Assembly: GCF_003105155.1 (NCBI RefSeq)
Contig: NZ_QETK01000007.1
Coordinates: forward strand, 62,001-126,000
DNA length: 64,000 nucleotides
Direction of reading: 5' to 3'
Source of the DNA: Pseudomonas sp. SDI
Lineage (GTDB): Bacteria > Pseudomonadota > Gammaproteobacteria > Pseudomonadales > Pseudomonadaceae
The notes beneath the pieces were generated by a model, which was given only the letters and a program-made list of their open reading frames with translations, had not been told where the DNA came from and made no database searches. This document shows, piece after piece, positions 1-8,269 of this stretch. Numbering within the stretch: position 1 is the first letter of the stretch; the number at the start of each line of letters is the position of its first letter. Both the position numbers and the translations under genes were made by a program.

Positions 1-1566
1 TTGCACGCCGAACACCAGCAGGGCGACCTTGCTGCCCTGGCGGCGGACCACGCCCTTGCCGATTTCCAGCGGTTCGAGAGCGCTCTCGATCAGTGCATTC
101 GGCCCGCTACCACGCGGGTAGCGCACCGCTGCCGGGCCGTTGAACAGGTGGCCGGTGGTGAGCATCTTGCGCAGCTCGTTCTCGTCGCTCGGGGTCATCA
201 CCAGCATGCCGGGGATGCAGCGCAGGAACGACAGGTCGAAACTGCCCGCATGGGTCGGGCCGTCTTCGCCGACCAGGCCGGCGCGGTCGATGGCGAACAG
301 CACATCGAGGTTCTGCACCGCGACGTCGTGGATCAGTTGATCGTAGGCGCGTTGCAGGAAGGTCGAATAGATCGCCACCACCGGTTTGGAACCCTCGCAG
401 GCCATGCCGGCGGCCAGGGTGACCGCGTGCTGCTCGGCAATCGCCACGTCAAAGTAGCGTTGCGGGTAGCGTTCGCTGAAGGCGACCAGGTCGGAACCTT
501 CCTTCATGGCCGGGGTAATCCCGACCAGCCGCTGATCGGCGGCCGCCATGTCGCATAGCCATTGACCGAACACGGCGGAATACTTCGGCCCGCCGGCTTT
601 TTTCGGCGCAGCGGCCGGTTTATCCACAGGTTCAAGCTTGGTGATCGCGTGGTAGCCAATCGGGTCGGCTTCGGCCGGGGCGAAGCCCTTGCCCTTTTTG
701 GTCACCACGTGGAGGAACTGCGGGCCCTTGAGGTCGCGCATGTTGCGCAGGGTGGCGATCAGGGTCGGCAGGTCGTGGCCGTCGATCGGACCGATGTAGT
801 TCCAGCCGAGCTCTTCGAACAGGGTGCCGGGGACCAGCATGCCCTTGGCATATTCCTCGGTGCGACGGGCAATTTCCCAGGCACCGGGCAGGCGCGAAAG
901 GACCTTCTTGCTGCCTTCGCGCATGCTTGCGTAGGTGCGGCTGGAGAGGATCTTGGCCAGGTAGTTGGACAGGCCGCCGACATTGCGCGAAATCGACATG
1001 TCGTTGTCGTTGAGGATCACCAGCATGTCGGCGTTGACTTCCTGGGCGTGGTTCAACGCCTCGAATGCCATGCCGGCGGTGAGCGCGCCGTCGCCGATCA
1101 CGGCGATCGACTTGCGTGCCTCGTTGTGCAGGCGGGCGGCAATGGCCATGCCCAGCGCAGCGCTGATCGAGGTGCTCGAGTGACCGACGCCGAAGGTGTC
1201 GTATTCGCTCTCGGCGCGCCGTGGGAAGGCGGCGAGGCCGTCCTTCTGGCGCAGGCTGTTCATGCGCTGGCGGCGACCGGTGAGGATCTTGTGCGGATAG
1301 GCCTGGTGCCCGACGTCCCAGACCAGACGGTCGTCCGGGGTATCGAAGACGTAATGCAGGGCAATCGTCAGCTCGATGACGCCCAGGCCGGCACCGAAGT
1401 GCCCGCCGGTCTGGCCAACGGTATAGAGCAGCTCCTGGCGCAGTTCGTCGGCCAGGCTCTCGAGGTCGGCTTCGGCCAGACGACGCAGGCCGACTGGCGT
1501 TTCGGCACGGTCAAGCAGCGGCGTGACCGGGCGTTCGCGGGGGATCTCTTGAAACGTCGTTGGCAT
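1..1566 (-). CDS. dxs: 1-deoxy-D-xylulose-5-phosphate synthase (partial, C-terminus beyond the left edge)
   Basis: Dxs condenses pyruvate and glyceraldehyde 3-phosphate with thiamine diphosphate in the first step of the MEP isoprenoid pathway. The first 522 codons are present; the family is about 630 residues, so roughly 110 C-terminal residues lie outside the window. The reverse-strand translation begins [19 protein letters not shown] and contains the family motifs GHSSTSIS and [13 protein letters not shown], the latter near residue 153 and part of the thiamine diphosphate site. It follows ispA on the same strand after a 98-bp gap, completing xseB-ispA-dxs. A TATAAC hexamer just upstream of the start could be a weak internal promoter. 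The truncation is only the window edge. Confidence 0.97.
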   Translation of the reverse strand, partial: MPTTFQEIPRERPVTPLLDRAETPVGLRRLAEADLESLADELRQELLYTVGQTGGHFGAGLGVIELTIALHYVFDTPDDRLVWDVGHQAYPHKILTGRRQRMNSLRQKDGLAAFPRRAESEYDTFGVGHSSTSISAALGMAIAARLHNEARKSIAVIGDGALTAGMAFEALNHAQEVNADMLVILNDNDMSISRNVGGLSNYLAKILSSRTYASMREGSKKVLSRLPGAWEIARRTEEYAKGMLVPGTLFEELGWNYIGPIDGHDLPTLIATLRNMRDLKGPQFLHVVTKKGKGFAPAEADPIGYHAITKLEPVDKPAAAPKKAGGPKYSAVFGQWLCDMAAADQRLVGITPAMKEGSDLVAFSERYPQRYFDVAIAEQHAVTLAAGMACEGSKPVVAIYSTFLQRAYDQLIHDVAVQNLDVLFAIDRAGLVGEDGPTHAGSFDLSFLRCIPGMLVMTPSDENELRKMLTTGHLFNGPAAVRYPRGSGPNALIESALEPLEIGKGVVRRQGSKVALLVFGVQ

Positions 1567-1664
1567 CAGGCGAATCGTTATAGTGTGAAGACGCGGCAGT
1601 TTACCTTATTGCGGTAGGGGCTGCCCATTTGAGGTCGGTGCTGCTGCTATCGCGGACCCAGCGA

Positions 1665-2552
1665 TCAGTTCTTGCGTTCGACGATGTACCGGGCCAACGC
1701 CCGCAGCGGCTCGGCCGCTTCGCCGAAACCCTGCAAAGCCGTCAACGCCTGGTCGCGCAGCTCCAGTGCATAGGCTTTGGCCGCCTCCAGCCCGAGCAAT
1801 GCCGGGTAGGTCGGTTTGTCGCGGGCGATGTCGGCGCCCTGGCGTTTGCCCAGGGTTTCGGTATCGCTCTCGACGTCGAGAATGTCGTCCTGTACCTGGA
1901 ACGCCAGGCCTATCGCCTGGGCGTACTGCTGCAGCGCGGCCAGGTCGGCGGCCGTGGCGCGGGCACTGGCCAGCGCGCCGAGCTTGACGCTGGCTTCGAT
2001 CAGCGCGCCGGTTTTGTGCCGGTGCATGTATTCCAGGGCTTTCTGGTCCAGCTTCAGGCCAACCGAACCGAGGTCGATGGCCTGGCCGCCAACCATGCCC
2101 GCCGGCCCGGCCGCCAGCGCCAGGGCCTGCACCATCTGCAGGCGAATGGTATCGCTCTGCGGGCTCAGTTGCGTATCGAGCAGGGCACCGAAGGCCAGGC
2201 TCTGCAGGCCGTCGCCGGCGAGAATCGCGCAGGCTTCGTCGAATTTCTTGTGGGTGGTCGGCTGGCCGCGACGCAGATCGTCGTCGTCCATTGCCGGCAA
2301 GTCGTCATGCACCAGCGAATAGGCGTGGATCAGCTCCACCGCGCACGCCGCGCCATTGGCCTGCTCGGGCGCGACGCCCAGGGCCTGGCACGCGGCGTAG
2401 GCGAGCAGCGGGCGCACGCGCTTGCCACCGTTCATTACACTGTAGCGCATGGCTTCGTAGAGCCGCGCCAGCTCCGCCGACGGGGCGACGAACAGCTGTT
2501 CCAGTGCAGCGTCGACGCGGGCCTGGCTGCTGGCCTGATAGGCGCCGATCAT
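1665..2552 (-). CDS. ispA: (2E,6E)-farnesyl diphosphate synthase
   Basis: A 295-residue prenyl chain elongase that makes farnesyl diphosphate from isopentenyl and dimethylallyl diphosphate, supplying ubiquinone and undecaprenyl phosphate synthesis. The first aspartate-rich motif is seen in [15 protein letters not shown] and the second in [13 protein letters not shown] chose the ATG giving [14 protein letters not shown] because it matches the usual family length and overlaps the xseB stop by 4 bp (ATGA), showing translational coupling. Longer upstream starts would only run through xseB in another frame. It sits between xseB and dxs in the standard pseudomonad order. Confidence 0.96.
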   Translation of the reverse strand: MIGAYQASSQARVDAALEQLFVAPSAELARLYEAMRYSVMNGGKRVRPLLAYAACQALGVAPEQANGAACAVELIHAYSLVHDDLPAMDDDDLRRGQPTTHKKFDEACAILAGDGLQSLAFGALLDTQLSPQSDTIRLQMVQALALAAGPAGMVGGQAIDLGSVGLKLDQKALEYMHRHKTGALIEASVKLGALASARATAADLAALQQYAQAIGLAFQVQDDILDVESDTETLGKRQGADIARDKPTYPALLGLEAAKAYALELRDQALTALQGFGEAAEPLRALARYIVERKN

Positions 2553-2791
2553 TCTGCTTGTTCCGCGTCGAACGGCTCGGCGCCGAGCTCGCCGTCGCGC
2601 TCCAGCAGGATCTGCACTTTCTGCTCGGCCTGGGTCAGGGCCCCCTGGCAATCGCGGGTCAGGCGGATACCTTGCTCGAAGGCGGTCAGCGAGTCTTCCA
2701 GCGACAGTTCGCCGTTCTCCAGGCGCTCGACCAGGGCTTGCAGGTCGGCGAGGGATTGCTCGAAATCAACGGCGGCTTTTTTCCGGGCCAT
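2549..2791 (-). CDS. xseB: Exodeoxyribonuclease VII small subunit
   Basis: An 80-residue subunit of exonuclease VII, which degrades single-stranded DNA together with XseA (not in this window). The protein starts [18 protein letters not shown] and shows the family pattern [16 protein letters not shown] followed by a helix with [12 protein letters not shown]. The start was chosen by family length; a longer reading frame upstream has no family similarity. It is the first gene of the xseB-ispA-dxs operon and overlaps ispA by 4 bp. The divergent MBOAT gene begins 232 bp away. Confidence 0.95.
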   Translation of the reverse strand: MARKKAAVDFEQSLADLQALVERLENGELSLEDSLTAFEQGIRLTRDCQGALTQAEQKVQILLERDGELGAEPFDAEQAE

Positions 2792-2933
2792 GGCGGCTGT
2801 CTCTGATGGCAGTTTGAACGGCGCGACACTAGCAGAGCAGGGCAGGGGGAGCAAATCAGCGGGTGGGATCTTTCGTCGCATTCTGTTGCATTAACCCGGT
2901 GGACGACGACCGGTAGTTTCTGAGCGCCTTGCA

Positions 2934-2963
2934 TTGTGAGCGCGCCTGGCTGTCTGCCATAAT
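2934..2963 (+). promoter_or_regulatory. Possible sigma-70 promoter for the MBOAT/SGNH operon
   Basis: TTGTGA at 2934-2939 and CATAAT at 2958-2963 are 18 bp apart, about 60 bp before the MBOAT start. Each hexamer differs from consensus at one or two positions. This is pattern matching only, inside the 232-bp divergent gap between xseB and the MBOAT gene. Confidence 0.35.
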
Positions 2964-3023
2964 CGCGCCCGCTCTGCGTCAAGGTTCTTGTATGGATGCA
3001 GCGTCCCTTCCCGATGTTGCGTA

Positions 3024-4439
3024 ATGGACTACGTTGTGAGCTTTCTTTCGATCGAATTCGGCCTCTGTTTCATCCTGTTCTTCGCGGTCTACTGGAGCCT
3101 GTGCTGGAGCGTGCGTTTGCAGAACGCCCTGCTGCTGGCCGGCAGTTATGCGCTGGTCGCCAGTTTCGGCCTGACCTCGCTGTACACCCTGCTCGGCTAT
3201 ACCGTGCTGGTTTACCTGCTGGGCCTGCTCTGTGCCCGTTATCCACAGCGCGGCTTCATCAGTGGCTTGATCCTGCTGCTGGTGCTGGGCTGCTTCTACC
3301 TGTTCAAGTACCAGGAGTTCTTCGTCGGCGGCGTGCAGACGGCGCTGGCTGGCGTCGGTCTCGACGTGTCGCTGCCGGTGTTGCAGGTGCTGGTGCCGAT
3401 TGGCCTGTCGTTTTACGCGTTCCACTCGGTCAGCTACCTGGTGTCGATCAAGCGCCAGGAGCTGGCGCCGGCTGCGCCGCAGGACCTGGCCCTGTACCTG
3501 GCGTTCTTCCCCAGCCTGATCGCCGGCCCGGTCAACCGCGCCCTGCACCTGCTGCCGCAGATCCGCCCGAGTGGCATGCGCCAGGTGCTGGAGCCGCAGC
3601 GCGCGCTGGGGCTGATTGCCCTGGCGGTGGTCAAGCTGTTCTTTTTCAGTGGCTGGCTCGGTAGCCAGTGGGTCGATCCGGTCTTCGAGACGCCCTCCGG
3701 GTACTCCGCCGAGCAGCTCTTGCTCAGCGTCTATGGCTACAGCTTCCTGATCTATTTCAACTTCAGCGGCTACACCAACCTGGTGACCGGGGTGGCGCTG
3801 TTGCTGGGCTTCCGCCTGCCGGACAACTTCAATGCGCCGTATGCCGCGCGCAACCTGAAAGAATTCTGGGGGCGCTGGCACATCAGCCTGTCGACCTTCA
3901 TCCGCGACTACGTGTACATCCCGCTCGGCGGCAACCGCCACGGCGTGTGGCGCGGCAACCTGAATATGCTGCTGGCAATGCTGGTGTCCGGCCTGTGGCA
4001 CGGCGCCAGCGTCAACTTCATCATCTGGGGCGCGCTGCACGGTATCGGGCTGGCGCTGTACAAGGCGTCGACCTATGTGTTGCCGCAACCGATGCGCTGG
4101 CCGGGTGCCGACCTTCTGGCGCGCTTGCTGACTTTCCACTACGTCGCCTTCGCCTGGATCTTCTTCCGCAGCGCGACCCTGGACGACGCCCTCGACATGC
4201 TCGCCGGTATCGGTGGCCTGAGCCTCGCCGGGCTGTCCGGCAGCACCGGCTGGCTGATCCTCGGCAGCATCGTCGGCGTGGCGGTTTATCCACAGATGTT
4301 GGCACTGCTGCGTCAGGGCTTCGCCGCCAGCAGCCGAATGCCCTGGCAGTTCTATCCCATTCCGCTGGGGGTGTTCATCACCCTGGTGATCTTTGCTTCG
4401 CAGTCGGGCGTGCCGGGGTTCATCTATGCCAGTTTCTGA
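3024..4439 (+). CDS. MBOAT family membrane-bound O-acyltransferase (AlgI/PatA-like)
   Basis: A 471-residue polytopic inner-membrane protein of the MBOAT family, which moves acyl groups (often acetyl) across the membrane for transfer to extracytoplasmic glycans. Conserved features visible are a long run of hydrophobic segments, the central NLKEFWGRWHISLSTFIRDYVYIPLGG block, and the family histidine in SGLWHGASVNFIIWGALHG. I prefer the ATG giving MDYVVSFLSIEFGL; a TTG start 36 bp upstream adds 12 unlikely residues. It overlaps the next gene by 14 bp, and two SGNH-fold proteins follow, the usual partner for passing the acyl group onto a polysaccharide. The acceptor (peptidoglycan, exopolysaccharide or O-antigen) cannot be told; no alginate genes are adjacent. 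Confidence 0.9.
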   Translation: MDYVVSFLSIEFGLCFILFFAVYWSLCWSVRLQNALLLAGSYALVASFGLTSLYTLLGYTVLVYLLGLLCARYPQRGFISGLILLLVLGCFYLFKYQEFFVGGVQTALAGVGLDVSLPVLQVLVPIGLSFYAFHSVSYLVSIKRQELAPAAPQDLALYLAFFPSLIAGPVNRALHLLPQIRPSGMRQVLEPQRALGLIALAVVKLFFFSGWLGSQWVDPVFETPSGYSAEQLLLSVYGYSFLIYFNFSGYTNLVTGVALLLGFRLPDNFNAPYAARNLKEFWGRWHISLSTFIRDYVYIPLGGNRHGVWRGNLNMLLAMLVSGLWHGASVNFIIWGALHGIGLALYKASTYVLPQPMRWPGADLLARLLTFHYVAFAWIFFRSATLDDALDMLAGIGGLSLAGLSGSTGWLILGSIVGVAVYPQMLALLRQGFAASSRMPWQFYPIPLGVFITLVIFASQSGVPGFIYASF

Positions 4440-5535
4440 TTCGGGCCAGCTGCTGCGCACGCAGATCGATGCGGCCAAGGTGTTCTATGCCCTGCTGGTG
4501 ACCAGCGTGCTGTTGTTCTGGCTCAACCAGAACTCGATCAGCCTGTATTGCCAGCAGAAGTACCACGACAGTTGCGAGCTGCCGCTGCTTGGGCAGAGCC
4601 CGTGGTGGCGGCTGGGCGGCAACCTGAGCGAAGCGCTGGGCGATGCGCGCAGTGCCTTCGTCGACAGCCTGGCGCGGCAAGTCCAGTTGGCCCAGGCCGC
4701 GGAGGTGGTGCCGGTGCTGTTGCCGCCGCCGATGCCGGTGGTGTCGGTGCACATCGATGCGCCGCCGAAGCCGGCCCCGGCCAAACCGCCTGCGCCTGCC
4801 CCAGCCAAGCCGCTCAAGGTTGCCGCCGCGAGCCTGCCTGCCGCGGTTGCCGCGAAACCATCGGCGGCGCAGCAGGTGGTGAGCCTGGCCGAGGGCGACG
4901 CGGTGTTCATGGTCGGCGACTCGCTGATGCAGGGCGTCGCCCCGCACCTGGCCAATACCTTGCGTAAGCGTTACCGCATCAGTAGCGTCAACCTCAGCAA
5001 GCAGAGTACCGGCCTGGCGTACCCGGGCTTCTTCAACTGGCCGCAGACGGTGGCCAACACCCTCAAAAGCCAGCCGAACATCCGCCTGATGGTGGTGTTC
5101 CTCGGGCCTAACGACCCGTGGGACATGCCCCAGGGCAAAGGCAAGCCGTTCCTGCGCTTCAAGAGCCCGGAGTGGGAAACGCTGTACCGCCAGCGCATCG
5201 ACAGCATTCTCGAACAGGCCCGCAACCATGGCGTGCAGGTGATCTGGGTCGGCCCGCCGAACATGCAGCAAGCGCGGCTGTCTTCGGCCATGGCGTACCT
5301 GAGCGGCCTGTATCAGAGCCAGACGCAGCTGTATGGCGGGCACTACGTGTCGGCCAACGCGGTGCTCGGTTACAAGGCCGACGAGTTCTCCTATACCTTG
5401 CAGGACAGCCGGGGCAAACGGGTCAAGACCCGTTTCGACGACGGCGTCCATTTCACCATCACAGGCCAGAAACTGATCGCCGAGCAGGTGCTGGCGCTGA
5501 TCGCCTTCCCTGGCCTGACCGTCACAGGACACTGA
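4426..5535 (+). CDS. SGNH-hydrolase family protein with N-terminal membrane anchor (DUF459-like)
   Basis: A 369-residue protein with one N-terminal transmembrane segment (VFYALLVTSVLLFWL), an Ala/Pro-rich linker at about residues 105-150 and a periplasmic SGNH domain. All catalytic blocks are present: GDSLMQG with Ser near residue 166, GPNDPWD near 228 and DDGVHFT with His near 342. It therefore looks enzymatically competent as an O-acyltransferase or acylesterase. The ATG start lies inside the 3' end of the MBOAT gene (14-bp overlap), implying coupled translation and a joint role. The following lipoprotein gene starts 1 bp after its stop. Confidence 0.85.
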   Translation: MPVSDSGQLLRTQIDAAKVFYALLVTSVLLFWLNQNSISLYCQQKYHDSCELPLLGQSPWWRLGGNLSEALGDARSAFVDSLARQVQLAQAAEVVPVLLPPPMPVVSVHIDAPPKPAPAKPPAPAPAKPLKVAAASLPAAVAAKPSAAQQVVSLAEGDAVFMVGDSLMQGVAPHLANTLRKRYRISSVNLSKQSTGLAYPGFFNWPQTVANTLKSQPNIRLMVVFLGPNDPWDMPQGKGKPFLRFKSPEWETLYRQRIDSILEQARNHGVQVIWVGPPNMQQARLSSAMAYLSGLYQSQTQLYGGHYVSANAVLGYKADEFSYTLQDSRGKRVKTRFDDGVHFTITGQKLIAEQVLALIAFPGLTVTGH

Positions 5536-5536
5536 T

Positions 5537-6742
5537 ATGCGCCGATGGCACAACCTCCTCGGGCTGGCTGCGCTGGTGTGCGCCTTGCCCGGGTGCAGCC
5601 CGGTGGCGGCGGTCAACCCGCCGCAGGCCCGCGCGGCCGCGGTGCAGCCAGCGGGCCCGGCGGCCGATGGCAACCTGAAAGTGCTGGCCGGCAAACTGCG
5701 CGCGGCCAACCGCCAGCCGGTCAATATCGTCCAGTTTGGCGACTCGCATACCGCTGCCGACCTGTTCAGCGGTGAGCTGCGGCGCTTGTTCCAGGCGCAG
5801 TACGGCGTCGGCGGGTTGGGCTTTGTGGCGGCGACGCCGGTGCCGGGGACGCGCTACGACCACCTGGTGCTGAAGACCACACCACGGCAGTGGCAACTGG
5901 TGTCGGCGCGCAATCAACAGAGCGAGCAGTTTCCGCTGGGCGGCTATCTGTCGGTGCCGCTCGCGGCCAACCCGTCGGTGCGCATCGAACTGCGCGAGCC
6001 AAGCACGCAGAAATATCGCGTCTCGGCACTGTATCAGGCGCAAGAGAACGCCAGCCTCAGCGCCCGCGACAGCCTCAATCAACCACGTCGGCTAATGCTT
6101 GCCGCCAGTGCTGGGCAATGGCGTTTCAGCCCGGTGTTGAACAATATCGGGCTGCCGCTGGAGCTGACCCTCAATGCCAAGCCCGGCACGGTGCTGGGCG
6201 GCTGGTATATCCAGGCGCAGAAGAACGCCGGCGTGACCTACTCGGCGCTGGGCATCAACGGCGCGCGGCTGGAGGTGCAGAGCAAGTGGCAGGCTGGCTG
6301 GCAGGATTCGCTCAAGGCGTTGCGCCCGGACCTGGTGGTTCTGGCCTACGGCACCAACGAGGCGTTCGACAACACGCTGGACCTGGCTCAGTATCAAGCT
6401 CAGCTCAGCGACACCCTGGCCGGGCTGCGCCGTGAGCTGCCGCGGGCGGTGCTGGTGCTGGTCGGGCCGTCGGACTCGATCAAGCAGCGCGGCGCGCGTG
6501 GATGCGCGGCGCGGCGGCCACAGATGCTGCCGGAAGTGGTAAGGATTCAGCGGCAGGTGGCGCAGCAGGCCAATGTGCTGTTCTGGGACTGGCAGGCGTT
6601 CATGGGCGGCGAGTGTTCGATTGTTGGCTGGCAGGCGCAGGGTTTGGCCCGACCGGACCTGGTGCACCTGACGGCTGAGGGTTACCGGCGCAGTGCAGCG
6701 GGGTTGTATGGGTATTTGCGCGGGCAGTTGGGCTTGCGCTGA
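5537..6742 (+). CDS. SGNH-hydrolase family lipoprotein
   Basis: A 401-residue lipoprotein: the signal peptide ends in the lipobox LPGC, so Cys20 should be lipidated. The mature part has an SGNH layout with GDSHTAADLF (Ser near residue 70), AYGTNEAFDN (Gly and Asn near 272-274) and DLVHLTAEGY (Asp/His near 374-377). An all-beta stretch at about residues 120-230 separates block I from block III, as in carbohydrate-active SGNH proteins carrying an inserted module. It is the third gene of the MBOAT-SGNH-SGNH operon. I infer that it acts downstream of the acyl exporter on a cell-surface glycan; whether it transfers or removes acyl groups is unknown. Confidence 0.85.
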   Translation: MRRWHNLLGLAALVCALPGCSPVAAVNPPQARAAAVQPAGPAADGNLKVLAGKLRAANRQPVNIVQFGDSHTAADLFSGELRRLFQAQYGVGGLGFVAATPVPGTRYDHLVLKTTPRQWQLVSARNQQSEQFPLGGYLSVPLAANPSVRIELREPSTQKYRVSALYQAQENASLSARDSLNQPRRLMLAASAGQWRFSPVLNNIGLPLELTLNAKPGTVLGGWYIQAQKNAGVTYSALGINGARLEVQSKWQAGWQDSLKALRPDLVVLAYGTNEAFDNTLDLAQYQAQLSDTLAGLRRELPRAVLVLVGPSDSIKQRGARGCAARRPQMLPEVVRIQRQVAQQANVLFWDWQAFMGGECSIVGWQAQGLARPDLVHLTAEGYRRSAAGLYGYLRGQLGLR

Positions 6743-6926
6743 ATCGCCGGCAAAACCGAGGGGCTGATCCAGCGGGCGGGTTGGCTTGCGGCGGCCCGGC
6801 CGAGGAGTGCAGCCCCTCTAATGTAGCGGTCGATTCTCAGCAATCGACTTCACGTTGGAGCATAGGCGGGTTTGAAAAAACAGCCAGCTATTGCTGAGGG
6901 TTCTTTCGTCCAATTGCCTTGCACGG

Positions 6927-7019
6927 GTGTAGGTTTTTGCCCAGCAGCCCTGTCGGAGCCGACTTCCAAAAATGAAGGCTGCTGCTTATCTATAGACGCA
7001 GGCAAGCCAGCGCCTACAC
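6927..7019. repeat. Nested inverted repeat, REPIN-like, in the rtcB leader
   Basis: Outer arms GTGTAGG (6927-6933) and CCTACAC (7013-7019) enclose a perfect 8-bp stem CAGCAGCC (6942-6949) / GGCTGCTG (6977-6984), which encloses a small GTCG/CGAC hairpin (6952-6963). The right arm read on the minus strand, GTGTAGGCGCTGGCTTGCC, resembles Pseudomonas REP sequences. Together with a separate hairpin GTCGATT/AATCGAC at 6829-6848 this fills most of the 300-bp gap before rtcB. It could be an inert REP pair or a structured 5' leader. Confidence 0.55.
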
Positions 7020-7042
7020 GGACCGCGTTAACGGAGAAGCCG

Positions 7043-8248
7043 ATGAACATTCTCGAAGTGGCCAACGGCAAACCGATCAAGCTGTGGACCGACGGCGTCC
7101 CGGTCGAGGACGAAGCCCGCCAGCAACTGATCAACACCGCCAAGCTGCCGTTCATCTTCAAACACCTGGCCGTGATGCCCGACGTGCACCTGGGCAAGGG
7201 CTCGACCATCGGCAGCGTCATTCCCACCCGTGGCGCAATCATCCCGGCCGCGGTCGGCGTGGATATCGGTTGCGGCATGATCGCCGCGCGCACCTCGCTC
7301 GGCGCCGCCGACCTGCCGGACAACCTGCACGGCCTGCGCCGCGCCATCGAACAAGCCGTGCCCCATGGCAAAACCTTCGGCCGCCGCGACCAGGGCGCCT
7401 GGGACCACGTCCCGGCACACGCCGACCACGCCTGGCGGGCCCTGGCCGGGCGCTTCAAGCGCATCAGCGAAAACTACCCGGCGCTGGAAAAAACCAACCA
7501 CCGCCAGCACCTCGGCACCCTCGGCGGCGGCAACCATTTCATCGAGGTTTGCCTCGACGAAGTCAACCGTGTCTGGTTCATGCTGCACAGCGGCTCGCGC
7601 GGGGTCGGCAATGCCATCGGCAACCTGTTCATCGAGCTGGCCAAGGCCGACATGCGCCAGCATGTCGCCAACCTGCCCGATCAGGACCTGGCCTACTTCG
7701 AGGAAGGCAGCCGGTATTTCAATGACTATGTAGACGCCGTCGAGTGGGCCCAGGACTACGCCCGGCAGAACCGCGTGTTGATGATGCAGGCAGTGATCGA
7801 CGCCGCGCGCAAGGTGCTCGGCAGATCGTTCGCCGCCGACCTCGAAGCGGTGAACTGCCATCACAACTACGTGCAGCGCGAGCGGCATTTTGGCGAGGAC
7901 ATCCTGGTCACCCGCAAGGGCGCGCTGTCGGCGCAGAACGGCGAGCTGGGGATCATCCCCGGTTCCATGGGGGCGAAGAGTTTCATCGTCCGTGGCCTGG
8001 GCAACGAACAGGCGTTCTGCTCGTGCAGCCATGGTGCCGGCCGGGTGATGAGCCGCACGCGGGCGAAGAAGGCGTTTACCGTCGCCGATCAGCTGCGTGC
8101 CACCGCGCATGTCGAGTGCCGCAAGGACAAGGACGTGATCGACGAGATCCCCATGGCCTACAAGGACATCGATGCGGTGATGGCCGCCCAGCGCGAGCTG
8201 GTCGAGGTGGTGCATACGCTGCGGCAGGTGGTGTGCGTCAAAGGCTGA
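7043..8248 (+). CDS. rtcB: RtcB family RNA-splicing ligase
   Basis: A 401-residue RtcB ligase, which uses GTP and a divalent metal to join 2',3'-cyclic-phosphate (or 3'-phosphate) and 5'-OH RNA ends in RNA repair. Visible family signatures are GVDIGCGM (metal-ligand Cys near residue 76), HLGTLGGGNHFIE, CHHNYVQRE and the guanylylation motif CSHGAGR with His near residue 330. Length matches E. coli RtcB (about 408). The ATG at 7043 follows a GGAGAAG ribosome site; the frame is open further upstream but without similarity. No rtcA or sigma-54 activator rtcR is adjacent and I see no -24/-12 promoter in the 300 bp before it, unlike the classical rtcR-rtcBA arrangement. Confidence 0.93.
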   Translation: MNILEVANGKPIKLWTDGVPVEDEARQQLINTAKLPFIFKHLAVMPDVHLGKGSTIGSVIPTRGAIIPAAVGVDIGCGMIAARTSLGAADLPDNLHGLRRAIEQAVPHGKTFGRRDQGAWDHVPAHADHAWRALAGRFKRISENYPALEKTNHRQHLGTLGGGNHFIEVCLDEVNRVWFMLHSGSRGVGNAIGNLFIELAKADMRQHVANLPDQDLAYFEEGSRYFNDYVDAVEWAQDYARQNRVLMMQAVIDAARKVLGRSFAADLEAVNCHHNYVQRERHFGEDILVTRKGALSAQNGELGIIPGSMGAKSFIVRGLGNEQAFCSCSHGAGRVMSRTRAKKAFTVADQLRATAHVECRKDKDVIDEIPMAYKDIDAVMAAQRELVEVVHTLRQVVCVKG

Positions 8249-8269
8249 CGCACACCGCAGCAGTCACCC

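Noticed and set aside
2979..4478. A 499-residue minus-strand frame opposite the MBOAT gene.
   Set aside because: The plus strand encodes an unmistakable MBOAT protein; the antisense frame is low-complexity Gln/Asp/Arg.
6743..7042. A sigma-54 promoter for rtcB.
   Set aside because: Candidate TGGC and TTGC pairs are present but none has the required spacing.
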